Shown in pieces: positions 12,248-13,311 of a DNA stretch of 13,311 nt. Below the pieces are notes generated by a model. That model was not told the origin of the DNA. It was given only the letters and a program-made list of their open reading frames with translations, and made no database searches. This DNA is from Candidatus Hydrogenedentota bacterium. GTDB lineage: Bacteria > Hydrogenedentota > Hydrogenedentia > Hydrogenedentales > JAGMZX01. Location of the stretch: NCBI GenBank assembly GCA_029556545.1, contig JAKQEQ010000071.1, forward strand, positions 1 through 13,311, read 5' to 3'. Made by a program: the position numbers and the translations under genes. Positions within the stretch are counted from its first letter, which is position 1; the number at the start of each line of letters is the position of its first letter.

Positions 12248-13084
12248 TCATGCGTCGTCTTCCCTGCCGGAGAGGTCGGTGGTGATGGGCTGTGGCGCGC
12301 GGGCTTCCAGCAGGTCGATCAGATGCCACAGCCGCCACTGGTCCGCTTCGTCAAAGAACCGCGGCGCCTCCTGGCCCGGACCCGCCTCGGCCACGCTGCG
12401 GCCTTTGTACCGGACCTGGAGGGTGCGGCTCGGACAGGGCGTGTTGTCGATGGTCCGGGGCCTTTCGGCGCGGTTAAGCACGACGTGGTAGCGCGCAAGT
12501 GCCCAGATCGCGACGCCATCGCAGGGATTGTTTTTACGTTTTTCGAAGTTTTCGTATAGCGGCAGGTGCCTTCGCGCCGCCGCCTCGCATTCGTCACGGC
12601 TGAACGGGTGCCGCGCGGCCAAGGTCTCGCCAGGGCGCTCGGGAAAGTTGCAAGAGAGCGCGGGCGCGCCGACGGCGCGCTTGGCCTCGTCATAAGCGCG
12701 GGCGGCAAGGTCGGGACGTGAGAAACTGGCGCGCGCGGGGCGGCGTCGCTTGAAGGTCATCTGGAACTTGCGGCGGTCACGCGATACGCCCAGAGCGACG
12801 GCGGAGGCGGCGCATCGGTTGAGCGCGTTAATTCTGTGGGTGACGACGCGGAGGTTTCTTCTGCGGTTGTCGAGGGCATCATGGTTGATGTGGTCGACTT
12901 GCGCGTAGGGCGGGGGGTTGAGGATGAGGCTATGGACCGAGACGGTGCGCCCTTTCTTCCTTACAAAGGGGAAGGGGCGCGACCCCGGGTGGTAGTAGAC
13001 AGTCATGCCCTCGAACAGGTGCAGGTCCTTGTCATCCACCAGGATGACCGCGTCGGGATGACCTTTCGTGCGAATACTTGCCAT
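12248..13084 (-). CDS. HNH endonuclease with AP2-like DNA-binding domain
   Basis: A 278-residue protein. The HNH part has VSVHSLIL (H51), then QVDHINHDALDNRRRNLRVV with D64-H65, N73 and N77, the standard HNH_3 layout seen in phage and homing endonucleases. Next comes an AP2-like domain (about 98-148): LGVSRDRRKFQMTF, LAARAYDEAKRAVG and a closing CNFPE, matching the 'GVyw - W/F - EAArAYDeAA - NFP' pattern. About 130 C-terminal residues (RHPFSRDECEAAARRHLPLY onward) are not recognised. ATG at 13084 is chosen over the open extension to 13132 because GAGGA lies about nine bases upstream. Such proteins are typically selfish or phage-borne nicking or homing enzymes. The following replication-type gene, with possible ATGA overlap, supports a phage or mobile origin. 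Confidence 0.8.
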   Translation of the reverse strand: MASIRTKGHPDAVILVDDKDLHLFEGMTVYYHPGSRPFPFVRKKGRTVSVHSLILNPPPYAQVDHINHDALDNRRRNLRVVTHRINALNRCAASAVALGVSRDRRKFQMTFKRRRPARASFSRPDLAARAYDEAKRAVGAPALSCNFPERPGETLAARHPFSRDECEAAARRHLPLYENFEKRKNNPCDGVAIWALARYHVVLNRAERPRTIDNTPCPSRTLQVRYKGRSVAEAGPGQEAPRFFDEADQWRLWHLIDLLEARAPQPITTDLSGREDDA

Positions 13085-13218
13085 ATGATAATTCCTCGTT
13101 TCCCCCCACCCCCCTATGGAGCAGCGTTGCATTGCGAGTCGCGTGGCGGGTGCATCAAAATCCGCACATCATGTCCACTGCGGGAACCGCGCGGTTTGCG
13201 CGATTTGGCGAAGGGCAC
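13085..13218. other. Upstream region of the HNH gene
   Basis: No gene is seen. On the minus strand it contains the HNH ribosome site (GAGGA, 13098-13094) and, further out, two G6 runs separated by one T (about 13101-13113). A perfect 12-bp palindrome AACCGCGCGGTT lies at 13185-13196 and could be an operator or simply a stem. No convincing -35/-10 pair was found. Confidence 0.4.
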
Positions 13219-13302
13219 GGCCCTGAAAGGGCCGGAGAAGACAGCCCAGGGCAACGCCCTGGGAAGAGGGATGCCTGCTATAAAGAGAAGCCCTGAAAGG
13301 GC
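13219..13302. repeat. Second copy of the hairpin repeat family
   Basis: Three stem-loops occur in order: GGCCCT-GAA-AGGGCC (13219-13233), CCCAGGGC-AAC-GCCCTGGG (13245-13263) and GCCCT-GAA-AGGGC (13290-13302). The second and third units have the same sequence, order and orientation as 3003-3058 in the gcvT-gcvH gap, about 10 kb away, while the linkers differ. The window ends nine bases later, so the mirrored half, if present, lies outside. Confidence 0.85.
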
Positions 13303-13311
13303 GAAACACGA

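Noticed and set aside
13101-13114. Two G6 runs upstream of the HNH gene as a phase-variable switch
   Set aside because: They lie in noncoding DNA outside any recognisable promoter spacer, so there is no evident effect of length change.

Overview
The window is a high-GC bacterial contig. It most resembles an uncultured Planctomycetes/Verrucomicrobia-like or Candidatus Hydrogenedentes genome. That is an inference from a secreted protein with paired calcium-loop repeats (LSELLR-x-IQF-x-N) and a long Glu-Gly tail, from ATGCGGA/TTGCGGA and TGAAGGG heptamer arrays between genes, and from hairpin clusters built on GCCCTGAAAGGGC and CCCAGGGC-AAC-GCCCTGGG. No rRNA, tRNA or CRISPR array was seen.

Left end (1-1450, minus strand). 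A 5'-complete but 3'-truncated secreted protein gene has a good sigma70-type promoter. Next to it are a heptamer repeat and a decayed C-terminal piece of a four-helix-bundle protein gene, then a compact HEPN/nucleotidyltransferase (MNT) pair. The pair's promoter sits so close to the HEPN start that the transcript should be leaderless.

Centre (1500-7100, plus strand). A complete glycine cleavage locus runs gcvT, gcvH, gcvPA, gcvPB, followed by a lipoate ligase/octanoyltransferase-family gene that can supply the lipoyl arm of GcvH. A well-formed ZTP (pfl) riboswitch lies 65 bases upstream of gcvT and links one-carbon production from glycine to the purine intermediate ZMP/ZTP. Between gcvT and gcvH is a 515-base insertion-like gap made of a 20-unit heptamer array and a dense run of hairpins with mirror symmetry.

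Right centre (7134-11143, plus strand). A probable promoter starts a close-packed cluster: a membrane-anchored protein of unknown function, a zinc-ribbon protein like the flagellar-operon YvyF/TIGR03826 family, a 52-residue single-helix membrane protein, a secreted N-acetylmuramoyl-L-alanine amidase, a GerMN-domain lipid-facing protein and glutamate racemase MurI. Apart from the first genes this is an envelope/peptidoglycan cluster. A second heptamer array separates the GerMN gene from murI.

Right end (11300-13311, minus strand). Two genes look phage- or mobile-element-derived: an HNH endonuclease with an AP2-like DNA-binding domain, followed by a winged-helix replication-type protein with a low-complexity Thr-His and Ser-rich linker. 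The window closes with another copy of the hairpin repeat family.

I did not find a clearly new defence or metabolic system. The strongest observations are the ZTP riboswitch on gcvT, the two families of junction-seeking repeats, and the paired EF-hand-like Glu-Gly protein.
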